DNA of 64,000 bases from CAXBNB01 sp965267535 (GTDB taxonomy: Bacteria; Bacteroidota; Bacteroidia; Cytophagales; Cyclobacteriaceae), in contig OZ254082.1 of the NCBI GenBank assembly GCA_965267535.1, positions 1,116,001 through 1,180,000 on the forward strand, in the 5' to 3' direction. Under the pieces are notes generated by a model. It had not been told where the DNA came from. It worked only from the letters and a program-made list of their open reading frames with translations, and did not search any database. Shown piece by piece: positions 53,413 through 63,132 of the stretch; the stretch's first letter is position 1; every line of letters begins with the position of its first letter. The translations under genes were made by a program, and so were the position numbers.

Positions 53413-54435
53413 ATGAAAGGAAAAGTATTAGTAACAGGAGGTACGGGCTATATAGGATCACACACGGTCGTGGAATTGTACAATGAAGGTTATGAAGTTG
53501 TAATAGTAGATAACCTGTCCAATTCCAAAGTAGATGTACTGGACAACATAGAGAAAATAGCCGGTAAAAGGCCCGCATTCTATCAGTTTGATATTTGCGA
53601 TGCAGCACAGCTTCTCGATTTATTCAAAAAAGAAGAAGACATTACATCGATCATCCATTTTGCAGCTAGCAAAGCCGTAGGTGAGTCCGTAGAAAAGCCT
53701 CTACTCTATTACCAAAATAACCTGGTGTCACTGATCAATCTGCTCAACATGATGCGACAGTTTGAAGTGTCTAATATTGTATTTTCATCATCTTGTACGG
53801 TGTATGGTCAGCCCGAAAAACTACCCGTAACAGAAGATACACCCTACCAGCCTGCAGAGTCGCCTTATGGCAATACCAAGCAGATAGGAGAAGAAATACT
53901 TCGCGATACAGCCAAAGCATACCCCCAGTTGAAGACAATAGCCCTACGCTATTTCAATCCCGTAGGGGCACACGAAACAGCCCTTATAGGCGAATTGCCA
54001 TTGGGTGTGCCGGCAAATCTGGTACCCTTTATCACACAGACAGCCGCTGGTATACGTGAGCAACTCAGTGTATTTGGTAGCGACTACAACACACCTGATG
54101 GTACAGCCATCCGCGATTACATTCATGTGGTAGACCTGGCCAAAGCTCATGTGATAGCACTGGGAAGGTTGATAGCAGATAAGCATAAGTCAAACTTCGA
54201 ATACTTCAATATAGGTACCGGAAATGGCTATTCTGTTCTCGAAACCATCAATGCTTTTGAAAAAGCCAACGGCGTAAAAGTAAACTACAAGATAGTAGAC
54301 AGACGTCCGGGCGATATAGAGCAGATATATGCAGATACCTCTTTTGCCAACAAAGAGCTGGGCTGGAAGGCCGAATTAGGACTAGAAGAAATGATGGCCT
54401 CTGCCTGGAAGTGGCAGCAGCAGGTAACACCATAA
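53413..54435 (+). CDS. galE: UDP-glucose 4-epimerase
   Basis: A 340-residue extended SDR. The NAD motif is TGGTGYIGSH; the catalytic Ser and Tyr regions are FSSSCTVYGQ and SPYGNTKQIGEE; and RYFNPVGAHETALIGE is the GalE signature loop. GalE interconverts UDP-glucose/UDP-galactose and, in many forms, UDP-GlcNAc/UDP-GalNAc. The start at ATG 53413 fits the conserved MKGKVLVTGG opening; the upstream TTG is not needed. Its place after a HexNAc kinase and nucleotidyltransferase suggests it feeds UDP-GalNAc into the UDP-GlcNAc pool. Confidence 0.95.
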   Translation: MKGKVLVTGGTGYIGSHTVVELYNEGYEVVIVDNLSNSKVDVLDNIEKIAGKRPAFYQFDICDAAQLLDLFKKEEDITSIIHFAASKAVGESVEKPLLYYQNNLVSLINLLNMMRQFEVSNIVFSSSCTVYGQPEKLPVTEDTPYQPAESPYGNTKQIGEEILRDTAKAYPQLKTIALRYFNPVGAHETALIGELPLGVPANLVPFITQTAAGIREQLSVFGSDYNTPDGTAIRDYIHVVDLAKAHVIALGRLIADKHKSNFEYFNIGTGNGYSVLETINAFEKANGVKVNYKIVDRRPGDIEQIYADTSFANKELGWKAELGLEEMMASAWKWQQQVTP

Positions 54436-54462
54436 AACAACTTTCACTACACACTAAACACT

Positions 54463-55998
54463 ATGCACAACTTACGAATCATCACATGCAATTTTGTAGT
54501 GCTGAGTTTGCTGCTACTGGTAGCATGCTCAGCTCCCAAAGAGCAACAAGCAGAAAAGACTACCCCAAAAAAGCCTAACATCATCGTTATTTATGCCGAT
54601 GACCTTGGCTTTGGCGACTTGAGTAGCTACGGTGCTACAGAGCTGAACACACCGAATTTTGATCGCATATCCAACAGTGGCATTCGGTTTACCAACGGTT
54701 ATGCTACCTCAGCCACCTGTACGCCCAGTAGATTTGCTTTGCTGGCAGGGGAGTACCCATGGCGCAACAAGCGTGCACGCATATTGCCGGGTAATGCCCC
54801 TTTGTTGTTTGATACGACCAAGCAAACATTGCCATCTATGCTCCAGCAGGCAGGATATACCACTGCAGTTACGGGCAAGTGGCATCTCGGACTTGGGGGA
54901 GAAGGACTGGATTGGAATGGAGAAATCAAGCCCGGTCCCAACGAAATTGGATTTGATTATTCGTACATCATGGCTTCAACCAACGATAGAGTGCCTACTG
55001 TATATGTAGAAAATCACAAAGTAGTAGGACTTGATCCCAACGATCCTATCAGCGTGAGTTATAAAGAAAACTTTCCGGGAGAACCTACCGGAAAAGAAAA
55101 TCCTGAAATGCTCAAGCTTCACCCCAGTCATGGGCACAACATGAGCATTCACAACGGTATATCCAGAATAGGCTTTATGAAGGGGGGTAAGTCAGCACTT
55201 TGGATAGATGAACATATGGCAGATACAGTGCTGGCTCGTTCGCAGCAGTTTATCACCCAGAATAAAGACAATCCTTTCTTTTTGTTTTATTCGTTGCACC
55301 AGCCGCATGTACCCAGAGTGCCTCACCCGCGATTTGCAGGCAAGTCGGGGATGGGTCCCAGAGGAGATGTTATTTTGGAAGCAGACTGGTGTGTGGGGCA
55401 GCTGCTCGATACGCTGGAAGAGTTAGGTATAGCCGAAAATACCATTATCGTCTTTTCCAGCGACAATGGCCCGGTACTGGATGACGGCTACAAAGACGAT
55501 GCTGTGGAAAAACTGGGCAACCACAAGCCGGCAGGCGTGTTGAGAGGCGGTAAGTATAGTTTGTTTGAAGCAGGAGCACACGTGCCATTTATGGTGAGCT
55601 GGCCGGGTACTATCAAGCCGGGAGTTTCCGATGCATTGGTTTGTCAGGTAGACTTATTGGCATCTTTTGCGGCGCTTACGGGCCAGCAAAGTGAAGTACA
55701 AGACAGCCAGAATACATTAGATGCCCTGACCGGAAAAACTGCAAAAGGGCGTGAAAACCTGGTGATAGAAGCTACAGGCAGGCTGGCTTTTCGTCAGGGA
55801 GATTGGGTGATGATTCCCCCTCACAAGGGGAGAGCTATTACCAACAAATGGGTGAATATAGAGACAGGGAACAATCCGGAATACCAACTGTACAACCTGA
55901 AAGAAGATCCATCACAGCAAAACAACCTCGCAGCAAAACATCCCGAAAAAGTAGAAGAGATGCAGGCTGCAATGATTGCTATTACGGGTAAAGGTTAA
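54463..55998 (+). CDS. Sulfatase (formylglycine-dependent, S1 family) lipoprotein
   Basis: A 511-residue exported sulfatase with lipobox LVAC (Cys22). The metal-binding Asp46-Asp47 lie in IYADDLGFGD, and the formylglycine motif CTPSR begins at Cys86, the cysteine oxidised by a maturase. GKWHLGLGG and FSSDNGP supply further metal and substrate ligands. It needs an anSME-type or FGE-type maturase, not present in the window. Between galE and a GH20 hexosaminidase it most likely removes sulfate from a sulfated GlcNAc or GalNAc in a host, algal or animal glycan. Which carbon it acts on is not evident. Confidence 0.93.
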   Translation: MHNLRIITCNFVVLSLLLLVACSAPKEQQAEKTTPKKPNIIVIYADDLGFGDLSSYGATELNTPNFDRISNSGIRFTNGYATSATCTPSRFALLAGEYPWRNKRARILPGNAPLLFDTTKQTLPSMLQQAGYTTAVTGKWHLGLGGEGLDWNGEIKPGPNEIGFDYSYIMASTNDRVPTVYVENHKVVGLDPNDPISVSYKENFPGEPTGKENPEMLKLHPSHGHNMSIHNGISRIGFMKGGKSALWIDEHMADTVLARSQQFITQNKDNPFFLFYSLHQPHVPRVPHPRFAGKSGMGPRGDVILEADWCVGQLLDTLEELGIAENTIIVFSSDNGPVLDDGYKDDAVEKLGNHKPAGVLRGGKYSLFEAGAHVPFMVSWPGTIKPGVSDALVCQVDLLASFAALTGQQSEVQDSQNTLDALTGKTAKGRENLVIEATGRLAFRQGDWVMIPPHKGRAITNKWVNIETGNNPEYQLYNLKEDPSQQNNLAAKHPEKVEEMQAAMIAITGKG

Positions 55999-56031
55999 CA
56001 TACAAATAAGTCACTTAAACTAACTAAATAT

Positions 56032-57657
56032 ATGAATTTCAGAATAGTAATGACTATGCTGGCGGTAGTGCTATGCTCTTTTGGGTATGCACAGCAGCAG
56101 GTGAGTATCATTCCCCGGCCTAATCAGGTTACTCCTGGCGATGGTACATTGAGTATCAGTGGAGCTACACCCATTACGGGAGTAGAAGGGAGTAAAAATG
56201 CTATGACTACCTTGCAGGAAATGTTAGATCCTGTCTTAGGTACTTTGCAGGTAAGCACTTCAAAAAAGAAGACTAAAAACGGTATTTCCTTTTTGCTGAA
56301 TGAAAAATTAGGAGAAGAGGCTTATACCATTTCAGTATCGAAAAAGGGGGTAACGATTACAGCATCAGGAGCCAAAGGCTGGTATTATGGCGTGCAGAGT
56401 TTTGTGCAGCTGCTTCCTTTTGAAAGCCGCCAGCAAAAGCAGAAGTCTGTAGCCCTGCCCATACTCGAAATCGAAGATCAGCCCCGGTTTCAGTGGCGTG
56501 CGTTTATGCTCGATGAGTCACGATACTTCAAAGGTATGGAGCAAGTAAAAATGCTTCTTGATGAAATGGCGGCCCTAAAAATGAATGTATTTCACTGGCA
56601 TTTGGTTGACGATCAGGGGTGGCGCATTGAAATAAAGAAATATCCTCTGCTTACAGAGATTGGGTCGAAAAGAAAAAGTACTCAGGTAGGGCCACTGAAG
56701 TGGAATAGCCCAATACAGTCGGCAGAACCCCACGAAGGTTTTTATACTCAGGAGCAAATCAAAGACATAGTAGCGTATGCAGCCGAAAGACATATTACGG
56801 TAGTACCGGAAATAGAAATGCCGGGACACTCCAGTGCGGCAATTGCAGCTTACTCATGGCTCGGTACTAAAAAAGAGCAGATAGAGGTACCTATCAAATT
56901 TGGTGTAGGCAAAGACGTGTATGATGTTACAGATCCTAAAGTTTACCAGTTTCTGACCGATGTACTCGACGAGGTAATGACACTCTTTCCCTCTAAGGTC
57001 ATACATATCGGAGGCGATGAAGTAAAGTACAACCACTGGAAAGAATCCCCATCGGTTCAGGCTTATATGAAAGAAAAAGGATTGGCTACACCGGCAGATT
57101 TGCAAGTGTATTTCACCAATAGTATTTCGCAGTATTTAGAGAAAAAAGGACGCAGAATGATGGGCTGGAATGAAATCATGGGACATAAGCTACATCATTT
57201 TCAAGATTCGGACGATACCGTCTCCGATCAGGAGTTGGCTAAAGAGACTGTTATTCACTTTTGGAAGGGAGACCTTAAGCTTGCCACCGAAGCAGCCAGC
57301 AAAGGGTATGATATTGTAAATTCATTGCACTCATCTACGTACCTGGACTACAATTACAATAGTATTCCACTCAGCAGTGCATATGCTTTCGATCCCGTGC
57401 CAGCTGGTCTCGACCCACAATACCACGGCAACATAGTAGGCACAGGCTGTCAGATGTGGGGCGAATGGATACCTACCAACGGACACATGCACTTTCAGGT
57501 GTTTCCTCGTATAGCTGCGTATGCAGAGGTAGGCTGGACCCAAAAAGAAAACAAAGACTTTGAGCAGTTCAAAGAGGGGTTAAAAGACCTGCAAAAAAGA
57601 TGGAAACAAAAGGGCATATACTACGCGCCGGATGAGGCAGTAGAAAAGAAAAAATAA
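56032..57657 (+). CDS. GH20 beta-N-acetylhexosaminidase
   Basis: A 541-residue exported glycoside hydrolase with a signal peptide ending in GYAQ. The GH20b domain (about 22-148) is followed by the catalytic barrel with RFQWRAFMLDESRYF, FHWHLVDDQGWRIE and the catalytic pair Asp329-Glu330 in HIGGDEVKYNHW. This is the classical exo-hexosaminidase type that uses substrate-assisted catalysis on terminal GlcNAc/GalNAc. It is last in the HexNAc run and is followed by a terminator. Desulfation by the sulfatase upstream would expose its substrate. Confidence 0.95.
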   Translation: MNFRIVMTMLAVVLCSFGYAQQQVSIIPRPNQVTPGDGTLSISGATPITGVEGSKNAMTTLQEMLDPVLGTLQVSTSKKKTKNGISFLLNEKLGEEAYTISVSKKGVTITASGAKGWYYGVQSFVQLLPFESRQQKQKSVALPILEIEDQPRFQWRAFMLDESRYFKGMEQVKMLLDEMAALKMNVFHWHLVDDQGWRIEIKKYPLLTEIGSKRKSTQVGPLKWNSPIQSAEPHEGFYTQEQIKDIVAYAAERHITVVPEIEMPGHSSAAIAAYSWLGTKKEQIEVPIKFGVGKDVYDVTDPKVYQFLTDVLDEVMTLFPSKVIHIGGDEVKYNHWKESPSVQAYMKEKGLATPADLQVYFTNSISQYLEKKGRRMMGWNEIMGHKLHHFQDSDDTVSDQELAKETVIHFWKGDLKLATEAASKGYDIVNSLHSSTYLDYNYNSIPLSSAYAFDPVPAGLDPQYHGNIVGTGCQMWGEWIPTNGHMHFQVFPRIAAYAEVGWTQKENKDFEQFKEGLKDLQKRWKQKGIYYAPDEAVEKKK

Positions 57658-57696
57658 GCGCCTCCAAAAGACATCCATGTGACTTATGTTCACAAA

Positions 57697-57746
57697 AGAA
57701 GGAACAGTCGGCAAAAAAATGTTATTTTGCGGGCTGTTCCTTTTTA
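57697..57746 (+). terminator. Terminator between the HexNAc operon and the sigma factor gene
   Basis: AAGGAACAG (57699-57707) pairs with CTGTTCCTT (57734-57742); an inner GCAAAA and TTTTGC pair extends the stem past a small mismatch. The T run at 57741-57745 completes a rho-independent terminator. Confidence 0.85.
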
Positions 57747-57773
57747 ATTACTGCTACACAACAGGGCAATCCT

Positions 57774-58385
57774 ATGCACCTGACAGATAAAGATATAGCC
57801 GATATAGCGCGCCACGGCAATGAAGAAGCATTTCGAAGAATGTTTCATGTCTACTACGGCAAGATGCTCAGCCTTGCCCGCTACTACGTGCATTCCAACG
57901 AATTAGCCGAAGAGGTTGTCAACGATGTGTTTGTGAAAATATGGGATCAGCGAAAAAAACTGGTGACTATAAAAAAAATAGAATCGTACCTGTATGTGCT
58001 TACAAAAAACCATGCCCTGAATCAGATTCGGAGTGTAAGAGGGCAGCAGCTGATGACCATAGATACCATAGACCTACAGGTAAAAGTGCACCCTACGGAC
58101 CCTGAGGCAGAGCTCCTTTCCAAAGAAATGCTGGCAGTATTTACCGAGAGTGTAGCCTCACTACCGGAAAAATGCAACCTGGTTTACCGCATGGTCAAAG
58201 ACGATGGTCTTAGCTATAAAGAGACAGCTGCGATACTTGATATTTCAGTCAAAATGGTCGAAAAACACGTAGGAACAGCCCTGAAGCGCATTCGAAAAGA
58301 CATGGACAACTACACAGAAGGGTCTGGAAGCAACATGAAAAACATCCTCATTTCTGTGGCACTGGTGGTGGCTTCCCTTTTCTGA
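57774..58385 (+). CDS. ECF RNA polymerase sigma factor
   Basis: A 203-residue FecI-like sigma factor. Region 2 is FRRMFHVYYGKMLSLARYYVHS through EEVVNDVFVKIWDQR, and region 4 is LPEKCNLVYRMVKDDGLSYKETAAILDISVKMVEKHVGTALK. The short hydrophobic C-terminal tail (NILISVALVVASLF) is common in SusC/SusD-linked sigma factors. It lies upstream of FecR and SusC, forming a cell-surface signalling module in which substrate binding by SusC frees the sigma factor to transcribe the receptor operon. Confidence 0.94.
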   Translation: MHLTDKDIADIARHGNEEAFRRMFHVYYGKMLSLARYYVHSNELAEEVVNDVFVKIWDQRKKLVTIKKIESYLYVLTKNHALNQIRSVRGQQLMTIDTIDLQVKVHPTDPEAELLSKEMLAVFTESVASLPEKCNLVYRMVKDDGLSYKETAAILDISVKMVEKHVGTALKRIRKDMDNYTEGSGSNMKNILISVALVVASLF

Positions 58386-58481
58386 TTTTTCTTTTTTTAT
58401 AAAAAATAATTTTTGGTAGGTAGGGTTTGTATAGGCCAGCTGTGTCTATTTCTTTAGACTTCATAAAAAGTCATAGAAGAG

Positions 58482-59495
58482 ATGAGTAGAGAAGAAGTAT
58501 ACGAACTGATAGGATTACAATTGGCAGGAGAAGCTTCCCGAGATCAAAAAGATATGCTCAAAGCATGGTTGGAAGAATCTCCGGACAATGTGGTGGCTTA
58601 TCAGCAGCTCAAACGAACCTGGCAAAACACTCGGGTAGAGGTAAATCACCCGTTTGAAGATAGGCAGTTTGATCGTGTGATGTCGACCATTCGGAGAGCT
58701 GAAGAGAAAACCCAGGCACCTGCTAGCAGGATGTGGCTAAAAATAGCAGCTGCCATCGCTATTATCGTGACTTCAGTGTGGGTGGTTCTGCAAAAAGAAG
58801 AAGAAATACCGTTGCGTGTCAAAGAGGTCTCTTTTATCACCAAGTTTAATCCTACAGGACAAAAAACCAGTTTCATTTTACCAGACGGGTCTAAGGTGTG
58901 GCTCAACTCTGCCAGTACCGTTACCTATGCTTCAGACTTTGGGCAGGAACATCGTGAGCTTACCCTCAGTGGGCAGGCTTTTTTTGATGTGAAAAAAGAC
59001 CCGGAGAGAGCGTTTGTGGTATCGTCCGGCAACATGAAAACGACGGCTTTGGGTACTTCTTTTGGAGTGCAGGCTTTTCCGGATGCCAACAGGATCAACG
59101 TAGCATTGGTGTCAGGCAAAGTAAGAGTAGATGAGTATCGTCACGACTCACTGAATGTGATTTCATCACAAACCTATCTTTGGCCAGGAGAGCAGGTAAC
59201 CTACTACAAGTCAGATCAAACACTGGAAAAAGGAGCATTTGAACACAAAGAGGCTATAGCCTGGAAAGACGGAATCCTGTATTTTGAAGACACAGACTTG
59301 TTAGATGCCTTTAAAACATTGGAACGTTGGTACGGCGTGCGTATACATGTAAACAACCCTCCTGTTAAAGGGAAAGAACTCTTTTCGGGAGAGTTCAACA
59401 ACGAAACGCTCGTCAATGTGCTACAGTCTATGGCTTACTCAAACAAGTTTAAACCGACCGTTGAAGACAAAGACATAACTATTCAATTTAACTAA
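58482..59495 (+). CDS. FecR-family anti-sigma factor
   Basis: A 337-residue inner-membrane regulator. The cytoplasmic N-terminal part (1-80) with GEASRDQKDMLKAWLEESPDN would bind the sigma factor. A single membrane helix spans about 84-103 (MWLKIAAAIAIIVTSVWVVL). The periplasmic part has the FecR domain (TSFILPDGSKVWLNSASTVTY through ALVSGKVRV) and a C-terminal STN-like DUF4974 region (DTDLLDAFKTLERWYGV). It transmits the signal from the STN domain of the SusC-like receptor. The gap to SusC is 162 bp and holds a structured leader. Confidence 0.95.
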   Translation: MSREEVYELIGLQLAGEASRDQKDMLKAWLEESPDNVVAYQQLKRTWQNTRVEVNHPFEDRQFDRVMSTIRRAEEKTQAPASRMWLKIAAAIAIIVTSVWVVLQKEEEIPLRVKEVSFITKFNPTGQKTSFILPDGSKVWLNSASTVTYASDFGQEHRELTLSGQAFFDVKKDPERAFVVSSGNMKTTALGTSFGVQAFPDANRINVALVSGKVRVDEYRHDSLNVISSQTYLWPGEQVTYYKSDQTLEKGAFEHKEAIAWKDGILYFEDTDLLDAFKTLERWYGVRIHVNNPPVKGKELFSGEFNNETLVNVLQSMAYSNKFKPTVEDKDITIQFN

Positions 59496-59555
59496 CTAAA
59501 ACCACAAAACATATGATAGAAAACAGTACTTGAGAGAATACCCAAATAAAGAAAA

Positions 59556-59643
59556 AGCCCCAAAGCATTGATACTGGTACAAGTGGAAAGGTAATAGTTC
59601 AATGTTTTGGAGCTCACTTGAAAATGAAACAATTGTTCCACTT
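59556..59643 (+). ncRNA. Structured leader of the SusC-like gene (possible pseudoknot)
   Basis: CCAAAGCATTGA (59560-59571) pairs with TCAATGTTTTGG (59599-59610) with one G-U wobble, and the outer AAGC/GCT bases can add further pairs. Inside its loop AAGTGGAA (59581-59588) is complementary to TTCCACTT (59636-59643), just before the ATG at 59658. Both helices can form together only as a pseudoknot. This could be a translation-control leader or an antisense-RNA target, but nothing in the sequence identifies a ligand. Confidence 0.4.
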
Positions 59644-59657
59644 ACATATTCAAAGAT

Positions 59658-62600
59658 ATGAAATTAAAATCTTTACGACTAATTATCATGTTTTCTAAGT
59701 TGTCTTTGTATGGTATGCTGGTGCAGTGTCTGTTTATTACAGTCATGATGGCATCAGAAGGCAAAGCACAGAAAAGAAAAAGCATCAATGAAGTTTACCT
59801 CACGGTAGGTTTCGAAAAAAACAATCTACTGGAGGTTTTCCGGGCTATAGAATCGGCAACACCATTTCAGTTTACTTACTACAAACAGGACTTGCCCAAG
59901 ACGAGTCTGACCTTGCAAAAAGAAGAAAGAACACTGGCAGAAACTCTGCAAACCATAGCAGGGCAGGCTGGGTTGAAATTTAGAAGGGTAAATGACAATA
60001 TATTGGTAGATGTGTCTCGGAAACCACAAAAAAAGAGCAATCTGAAAATGCTGGTGACCGAAGATGTAGAAGTTTATGGAGTAATCACAGATGAAAACGG
60101 AGAAGGATTGCCGGGTGCTTCTGTGGTGGTAAAAGGTACGTCTACAGGCACTACGACCGATATTGAAGGTAAGTATAAACTGACAGTTCCTGAGGATGCT
60201 GTACTTTCTGTGTCTTTCGTGGGGTACACTACACAGGAAGTGAGTGTAGCCGGCCGGTCAGAAATTAATATTGCCATGCTTCTCGATGCAGAACAGCTCG
60301 ACGAAGTAGTAGTTGTGGGTTTTGGTACCCAGAAAAAAGCCAATGTAACTGGAGCAGCAGCTTCAGTAGATATGAAAGATGTGCTTGCCAACAGGCCGGT
60401 AACAAACCCGATTATGGCACTTCAGGGATCCATTCCGGGGTTGCAGATTACTTCAGGGTCTGGCCAGCCGGGTGATACGGGTTTGGGAATCAATATTAGA
60501 GGTACTACATCTATCAACGGTGGTAGCCCACTGATTTTGATGAATAACGTGCCGGTGACAGCCGAGGATATCAACCCTCAGGATGTGGAATCTGTAACGG
60601 TGCTGAAAGATGCTGCGGCTACTTCCATTTATGGAGCCAGAGCCGCATTTGGTGTGATTTTGGTAACCACCAAGAGTGGTAGCAAAAACCAGCCGGTAAA
60701 ATTCAACTATTCTACTACATACAGTGTTCACCGGCCTGAAGATATACCCGAAAAAGCCAGTACGTATGATTTTGTAAAGGCGCTAAACGATTGGGGAACC
60801 GATACCTTCTGGACAGGTCAGGACTTGCCTGAGTGGATGAATTTTCTGGAAGAGTACAAGACTGATCCCGGTAAATATCCTAATGGATATGCAGAGCTCA
60901 ATGGTCTCCGATACCCGCTACAGGATACAGACCTGATAGGAGCCTGGTTAAATGATAGGGGAACTACGCAAATACACAACTTCAATTTTAGTGGAGGAAG
61001 CGAGCGGTCTACATATAGGGTTTCTGCCGGATACAGCAATGAAGACGGAATCATCGTGACCGATAACGATAGTTATAAGAAATACAACATCAATGCTTCA
61101 TTGAATACAGACCTATCTGATATTATCACATCCACCACCAATGTAGTATACAGAAACAGTGTGAGAAAAGCTCCACTAGGCAGTTATAGCAATGCCATCA
61201 CCTTTAATACATACACACCCGCTGAAGGAAATCATGTATTTGACGATGGAACGGAGATACCATACGACACTCCTGCAAATAGCGAACGATTGAGAACGCC
61301 ACCACAGTACTGGCAGGACAATGTTCGTTTTTTCGAAAAAATCAATATCAATCCTGTAAAGGGACTCAATATAACTGGTGAGTACACATTTGAAAAAAGA
61401 AATCATGATGTAGTTACAAGCGATAACCAGGTACTGACCGTAAACCCTGAGCGCTTTACGCTCAATGCGGTGAACCCTGTAAATACCTTTTACAGGAAGC
61501 AAAATACCAAAACTATTTACAACGCGATAAACCTTTACGCCAAATATGAAAGATCACTTGGCGATCACAGTTTTAGTGTGTTGGGAGGTTTCAACAAAGA
61601 GCAGAATGAGTTTGAAACGTTTTGGGTTAGAAAGACCAACCTGATCAATGTAGACCTGCCCTCAATATCAGGAGCTACAGGAATACTGACCAGTGACGAC
61701 AGCTTTGGAGAGTGGGCTGTAATGGGCTATTTCGGACGAATCAACTACAACTACAGAGAAAAGTACTTTTTGGAAGTAAACGGCAGGTATGACGGTTCGT
61801 CGAGGTTTAGAGCAGGAGATCGCTTTGGTTTTTTTCCTTCGCTTTCAGCGGGATGGCATTTGGGAAGAGAGCTGTTTATGGAAAATATTTCTGTGTTGAA
61901 CGACCTGAAGCTACGTGCTTCGTGGGGTGAAATAGGAAATCAGCAGACTTCTTCACTGTATCCTGCTATACCGGGAATGGGAGTACAAAATGCAAGTTGG
62001 TTGAACGAATCAGCAGGAATACCCTATGTTACATTGGGAATGCCGGGGCTGGTAAGCTCAGGGTTTACATGGGAAAGAGTACAAACCCTGAACATGGGTT
62101 TTGACCTGCAAATGATGGATAATAAATTCTCTGCATCAGGAGATTATTACATCCGGAAAACCATCGGTATGATAATACCGGGAGCCGAATTGCCTGCTGT
62201 ATTAGGAGCAGCAGCTCCTACCGAAAATGCAGCCGACCTGAAAGTAAACGGCTGGGAACTTGCCATGTCGTGGCAGGACAAAATGGGTGACCTTTCGTAT
62301 AAAGTAGGTTTTACCCTTTCGGACAATCAAGGAGAAATTACCAAATTTGATAACCCGGCCGGGCTGCTGAGCCAGTACTACGTAGGACAAAAGCTGGGAG
62401 AGATATGGGGATACACTACAGATGGCTACTATACCGAAGATGATTTTGTAGAAGGGACTCTCAATGACGACCTGAAAGGTGGAACACTGAAAGACGGTGT
62501 GCCAAACTGGGAAGGAAGAAATCAAAATCCGGGAGATATCAAGTATGTAGATTTAAACAAAGACGGCCTCATTACAGATGGAAACAATACACTGGAAGAG

Positions 62601-63122
62601 CCGGGAGATAGGTCTATTATTGGTAACAGCACGCGTCGTTATCAATATGGCCTCTTTGCAAATGCCTCGTACAAAAATTTCGACTTGTCGATTTTGCTTA
62701 ATGGGGTTGGGAAACGAGACCTTTATCAAAATAACAATGTAAGGTTTCCATACACCAATGAGTTTAACGTAGTGTATATATCTCAGCTCGACTACTGGAC
62801 TCCTGAAAATCGAGATGCCTATTTCCCAAGAAACTATCCGCTTGGAGGAGAAAACTATGGGATAAGCAGAGCTACTCAAACCAAATACATGCTCAACGGA
62901 GCTTACATGCGGGTGAAAAACATTACGATTGGTTATACACTGCCAACAGTAATGCTGGAGAAGCTAAGAATCAAATCGCTGAGGGTGTACATAGCCGGAG
63001 AAAACATTCTAGACTTCAACGACTATCCGGATGGCATCAATACTGAGCTTTCAAACAAAGCACAAGGAGCCACTTATCCCTACATGAGAAGCTTTTCAGC
63101 CGGTTTAAACTTGACATTCTAA
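59658..63122 (+). CDS. SusC-like TonB-dependent outer-membrane receptor with STN domain
   Basis: A 1154-residue receptor with a signal peptide ending near GKAQ. The STN signalling domain (about 47-118) is followed by a carboxypeptidase-regulatory-like domain (138-210, GVITDENGEGLPGASVVVKG), a TonB-box-like DEVVVVGFGTQ (215-225), the plug (about 230-340, with SVTVLKDAAATSIYGARAAFG) and a beta barrel ending in the aromatic SAGLNLTF. It imports glycan fragments across the outer membrane with the SusD partner. The STN domain ties it to the FecR/sigma pair upstream. Substrate cannot be read from the receptor; the neighbouring HexNAc genes suggest sulfated amino-sugar glycans. Confidence 0.96.
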   Translation: MKLKSLRLIIMFSKLSLYGMLVQCLFITVMMASEGKAQKRKSINEVYLTVGFEKNNLLEVFRAIESATPFQFTYYKQDLPKTSLTLQKEERTLAETLQTIAGQAGLKFRRVNDNILVDVSRKPQKKSNLKMLVTEDVEVYGVITDENGEGLPGASVVVKGTSTGTTTDIEGKYKLTVPEDAVLSVSFVGYTTQEVSVAGRSEINIAMLLDAEQLDEVVVVGFGTQKKANVTGAAASVDMKDVLANRPVTNPIMALQGSIPGLQITSGSGQPGDTGLGINIRGTTSINGGSPLILMNNVPVTAEDINPQDVESVTVLKDAAATSIYGARAAFGVILVTTKSGSKNQPVKFNYSTTYSVHRPEDIPEKASTYDFVKALNDWGTDTFWTGQDLPEWMNFLEEYKTDPGKYPNGYAELNGLRYPLQDTDLIGAWLNDRGTTQIHNFNFSGGSERSTYRVSAGYSNEDGIIVTDNDSYKKYNINASLNTDLSDIITSTTNVVYRNSVRKAPLGSYSNAITFNTYTPAEGNHVFDDGTEIPYDTPANSERLRTPPQYWQDNVRFFEKININPVKGLNITGEYTFEKRNHDVVTSDNQVLTVNPERFTLNAVNPVNTFYRKQNTKTIYNAINLYAKYERSLGDHSFSVLGGFNKEQNEFETFWVRKTNLINVDLPSISGATGILTSDDSFGEWAVMGYFGRINYNYREKYFLEVNGRYDGSSRFRAGDRFGFFPSLSAGWHLGRELFMENISVLNDLKLRASWGEIGNQQTSSLYPAIPGMGVQNASWLNESAGIPYVTLGMPGLVSSGFTWERVQTLNMGFDLQMMDNKFSASGDYYIRKTIGMIIPGAELPAVLGAAAPTENAADLKVNGWELAMSWQDKMGDLSYKVGFTLSDNQGEITKFDNPAGLLSQYYVGQKLGEIWGYTTDGYYTEDDFVEGTLNDDLKGGTLKDGVPNWEGRNQNPGDIKYVDLNKDGLITDGNNTLEEPGDRSIIGNSTRRYQYGLFANASYKNFDLSILLNGVGKRDLYQNNNVRFPYTNEFNVVYISQLDYWTPENRDAYFPRNYPLGGENYGISRATQTKYMLNGAYMRVKNITIGYTLPTVMLEKLRIKSLRVYIAGENILDFNDYPDGINTELSNKAQGATYPYMRSFSAGLNLTF

Positions 63123-63132
63123 AGCAAAGGAC

